15,621 bases of DNA from the NCBI GenBank assembly GCA_019424865.1, contig JAHYYS010000059.1, positions 1 through 15,621 on the forward strand, read 5' to 3'. Within the stretch, counting starts at the first letter, position 1. Every line of letters begins with the position of its first letter. The notes beneath the pieces were generated by a model. That model made no database searches, was not told the DNA's origin, and saw only the letters and a list, made by a program, of their open reading frames with translations. Below are positions 13,667 through 15,621 of this stretch, one piece after another. Origin of the DNA: a bacterium (GTDB lineage: Bacteria; Bacillota; Clostridia; Oscillospirales; Oscillospiraceae). The translations under genes were made by a program, and so were the position numbers.

Positions 13667-14010
13667 GGGAGGGAATGCAGCATGCATTCCCTCCCATTAC
13701 ATCTTGGCAAAAAACTCTCGCGCGGGAAAGCCGCGCAGTTCCTGGGGCCGCGGACGCAGGAATCAAATGAAACCTGTCATTTGCAGCGGCATATACATCG
13801 GAAATAACACCGTTCCCGACATTTTGCCGACACTGTCGGGTACCCGGAAAACTATTTTCATGGTTTTCCCCGGCAAGAAAGAGCGGCCAAGGAGACAGGG
13901 CTCCAGGTTTACACGGACGCGGGAGAGCCGCAGTTTGTGACGACGGCATCGAGGCGAAAATTTCGTGCAGCCCAATCCAAAAAAGAGACTGCGCAATCCC
14001 AATCACTGTC
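13667..14010. repeat. Hairpin repeat element, unit B (diverged, with extra sequence)
   Basis: It begins with a 29-base palindrome (13667-13695) identical to that of unit A. It then follows the same order: TTCCTG / CAGGAA arms, AATCAAATGAAA (unit A: AATAAAATGAAA), a TGTCATTT...GGAAATAACACC stem that has lost pairing, and ATCGAGGCGAAAATTTCGTGCAGCCCA matching unit A near 13580-13606. Relative to unit A it carries about 100 extra bases with their own hairpins: CCCGAC / GTCGGG (13815-13840) and GGAAAAC / GTTTTCC (13846-13869). The right boundary is approximate. Confidence 0.6.
13979..14010 (-). terminator. Possible terminator after the DUF3783 gene
   Basis: On the minus strand an imperfect stem (GAC, A-A mismatch, GTG pairing with CGC, GTC; 13987-14010) is followed by TCTC and six T (complement of 13979-13984). 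The stem is weak, so the 22-bp terminator further on may be the real stop. Confidence 0.35.
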
Positions 14011-14049
14011 GGGCGGCTGCTTTTTATGCTTGTATTCCGGGCTCTCAGC

Positions 14050-14475
14050 TCAGTCCTGCGCCTGCTCCTGGGGCTGACTGTCTTCCCCGTTCTGCTGCTT
14101 TTGCTGCTGGGCAATGGCCTCCCGCTCTTTCAGCAGCTCTTCCCGCAGCTGTAAAGAGTCCCACTCCCGGTTGGCGCCGGTGAGCACCGCCTTGAGGGGG
14201 ATGGGGGGCAGCTGGGCCAGGCGGATGACCTCCAGCACCTGATGGAGCAGGGCCTGGTGCAGCCCGCAGAATACCAGCATGGCCTCCGGAATGGCCTCCG
14301 GCACCTCGGCGGCCGGCTCGCCCTGCCCGTCGGCCAGCTGGGCCAGGGGCACATGATACCGCTCAGGCTCCACGGGGCGCATCCGCAGGCGCAGCATGGC
14401 GAAAATCTGCCGCAGCTTGGAAAACTCCGGCCCGGAGCAGTTATACAGCAATACAGTTCCAGATCTCGATTTCAT
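14050..14475 (-). CDS. DUF3783 domain-containing protein
   Basis: A 141-residue soluble protein without signal or membrane segment. It resembles the clostridial DUF3783 family: an opening beta strand GTVLLYNCSGPEFSKLRQIFAMLRLRMRPVEPERY, then MLVFCGL, and the conserved PPIPLKAVLTGANREWDSLQLREELLKERE. The last 25 residues are Gln/Glu-rich and probably disordered. The function of the family is unknown. It lies downstream of metY on the same strand, about 110 nt away, with AAAGGAAG 6 nt before its ATG, so it is probably co-transcribed. The gap between the two genes is almost wholly filled by four 25-bp tandem repeats. Confidence 0.85.
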   Translation of the reverse strand: MKSRSGTVLLYNCSGPEFSKLRQIFAMLRLRMRPVEPERYHVPLAQLADGQGEPAAEVPEAIPEAMLVFCGLHQALLHQVLEVIRLAQLPPIPLKAVLTGANREWDSLQLREELLKEREAIAQQQKQQNGEDSQPQEQAQD

Positions 14476-14490
14476 GTTCTTCTTCCTTTC

Positions 14491-14592
14491 CTAAAAGCCT
14501 GTCTCCCGGTTACACCTAAAAGCCTGTCTCCCGGTTACACCTAAAAGCCTGTCTCCCGGTTACACCTGAAAGCCTGTCTCCCGGTTACACCT
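14491..14592. repeat. Four tandem copies of a 25-bp repeat, overlapping the metY stop codon
   Basis: The unit AAAAGCCTGTCTCCCGGTTA plus CACCT begins at 14493, 14518, 14543 and 14568. The first three copies are identical and the fourth differs by one base (GAAA for AAAA). The last copy contains the metY stop (TAA, complement of 14585-14587), so the unit appears to have arisen from the 3' end of metY. There are no spacers, which rules out CRISPR. Copy number could vary by slippage. Confidence 0.95.
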
Positions 14593-15621
14593 GCTCCAGA
14601 GCCTGCTCAATGTCGGCGATCAGGTCGCCGGCGTCCTCGATGCCGCAGGAGAAGCGCACCAGGTCGGGCGTGATGCCGGCGGCAACCAGCTCCTGGTCGT
14701 TCATCTGCCGGTGGGTGGCGGAGGCGGGGTGGAGGCAGCAGGTGCGGGCGTCGGCCACGTGGGTCTCAATGGCGGCCAGCTTCAGATGCTTCATAAAGAT
14801 CTCGGCCGCAGTCCGGCCTCCCTTAAAGCCGAAGGACACCACGCCGCAGGTGCCGTTGGGCATATATTTTTGCGCCAAATCGTAATACTTGTCCCCTTCC
14901 AGACCGGGATAGGTGACAAAGGAGATCTTGGGGTGGTTTTTCAGGTACTTGGCCACCGCCAGAGCATTTTCACAGTGGCGGGGCATCCGCACGTGAAGGC
15001 TCTCCAGCCCCAGGTTCAGCAAAAAGGCGTTCTGGGGGGACTGAATGGAGCCGAAGTCCCGCATCAGCTGGGCGGTGCACTTGGTGATAAAGGCGCCGCC
15101 CTGGCCGAACTTCTCTGCATAGGTGATGCCGTGGTAGCTCTCGTCCGGGGTGGTCAGGCCGGGGAACTTGTCCGCATGGGCCATCCAGTCAAATTTGCCG
15201 CTGTCCACAATGCAGCCGCCCACGCCGGCACCGTGGCCGTCCATATATTTGGTGGTGGAGTGGGTGACAATGTCGCAGCCCCACTCGAAGGGGCGGCAGT
15301 TCACCGGCGTGGCAAAGGTATTGTCTATGATGAGGGGCACGCCGTGGGCGTGGGCCGCCTTGGCGAAGCGCTCGATATCCAGCACGGTGAGGGCCGGATT
15401 GGCGATGGTCTCTCCAAAGACCGCCTTGGTATTCGGCTTGAAGGCGGCCTCCAGCTCCTCGTCGGAGCAGTCGGGCTCCACAAAGGTGAAGTCGATGCCC
15501 ATCTTCCGCATGGTGACGTGAAACAGGTTGTAGGTGCCCCCGTAGATGGTGGAGGAGGCCACCACGTGGTCGCCGCAGTTGGCAATGTTAAAAATGGCGT
15601 AGAAGTTGGCCGCCTGGCCGG
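14585..15621 (-). CDS. metY: O-acetylhomoserine sulfhydrylase (aminocarboxypropyltransferase), N terminus outside the window
   Basis: A PLP enzyme that makes homocysteine or methionine from O-acetylhomoserine and sulfide or methanethiol, in the cytosol. The visible 345 codons continue beyond the window edge with no stop. Family signatures are GQAANFYAIFNIANCGDHVV at the edge, SSTIYGGTYNLF, the cofactor-phosphate and ring segments IIDNTFATPVNCRPFEWGCDIV, the PLP lysine in THSTTKYMDGHG (Lys codon at 15248-15250), and the C-terminal RTCCLHPASATHRQMN and VRFSCGIEDAGDLIADI. SSTIYGGTYNLF and the long middle region favour the MetY branch over cystathionine gamma-synthase. The final codons CAG GTG TAA lie in the tandem repeat. 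Its promoter is outside the window. Confidence 0.94.
   Translation of the reverse strand, partial: GQAANFYAIFNIANCGDHVVASSTIYGGTYNLFHVTMRKMGIDFTFVEPDCSDEELEAAFKPNTKAVFGETIANPALTVLDIERFAKAAHAHGVPLIIDNTFATPVNCRPFEWGCDIVTHSTTKYMDGHGAGVGGCIVDSGKFDWMAHADKFPGLTTPDESYHGITYAEKFGQGGAFITKCTAQLMRDFGSIQSPQNAFLLNLGLESLHVRMPRHCENALAVAKYLKNHPKISFVTYPGLEGDKYYDLAQKYMPNGTCGVVSFGFKGGRTAAEIFMKHLKLAAIETHVADARTCCLHPASATHRQMNDQELVAAGITPDLVRFSCGIEDAGDLIADIEQALEQV

Noticed and set aside
13539..14114. Open frames on both strands inside the hairpin block (plus 13539-13940, minus 13635-14114)
   Set aside because: They run through repeated palindromes, lack ribosome sites and have no protein-like pattern; the sequence is explained by the repeat units.
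14491..14592. CRISPR-like array
   Set aside because: The copies are directly adjacent with no spacers, the unit overlaps a gene end, and no cas gene is near.

Overview
The window looks like a chromosomal segment of a GC-rich, low-G+C-lineage Gram-positive gut anaerobe, most likely of the Oscillospiraceae (Flavonifractor/Lawsonibacter/Oscillibacter-like). This is an inference from strong AGGAGG ribosome sites, clostridial lipoprotein signals, DUF4358 and DUF3783 proteins, and high-GC codon use; no marker gene fixes the genus.

Layout. (1) 1-775, minus: 5' part of thiI (tRNA 4-thiouridine synthase), with its own promoter and an inverted repeat covering its ribosome site. (2) 879-3642, minus: a zinc/cadmium/lead resistance operon in the order cadC-type ArsR repressor, free-standing HMA metallochaperone, P1B-2 ATPase without its own HMA domain. 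A sigma70-type promoter with a TGAA-N6-TTCA operator lies in front. (3) 3860-4405, plus: a divergent single-domain nitroreductase. (4) 4526-8213, plus: a three-gene envelope cluster behind a candidate ECF-sigma promoter, comprising an Ig-like/DUF4358 lipoprotein, an MBOAT O-acyltransferase (AlgI-like) and a DHHW/AlgX-like partner, closed by a strong terminator. (5) 8641-13392, plus: a complete branched-chain-amino-acid-type ABC importer (binding lipoprotein, livH, livM, livG, livF) behind a strong promoter and a structured ~125-nt leader. (6) 13413-14010: a gene-free block made almost entirely of hairpins, which reads as two diverged copies of one repeat element. A fragment of the same element sits between the HMA gene and the ATPase gene at 2887-2954. 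(7) 14050-15621, minus: metY (O-acetylhomoserine sulfhydrylase, 5' end outside the window) followed by a DUF3783 gene, with four 25-bp tandem repeats between them.

How the genes work together. The cad genes form a sense, shuttle and export unit for divalent soft metals. The lipoprotein/MBOAT/DHHW set has the parts needed to carry acyl groups across the membrane and attach them to a cell-surface glycan. The liv genes form one ABC importer whose binding protein can be expressed in excess because of a hairpin after it.

The most interesting non-coding signals are the hairpin that would mask the thiI ribosome site only in read-through RNA, the mutually exclusive pairings and possible leader peptide ahead of the liv operon, and the hairpin repeat family with a compensatory base-pair change between copies. 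All functional statements come from reading motifs; no database search was run.
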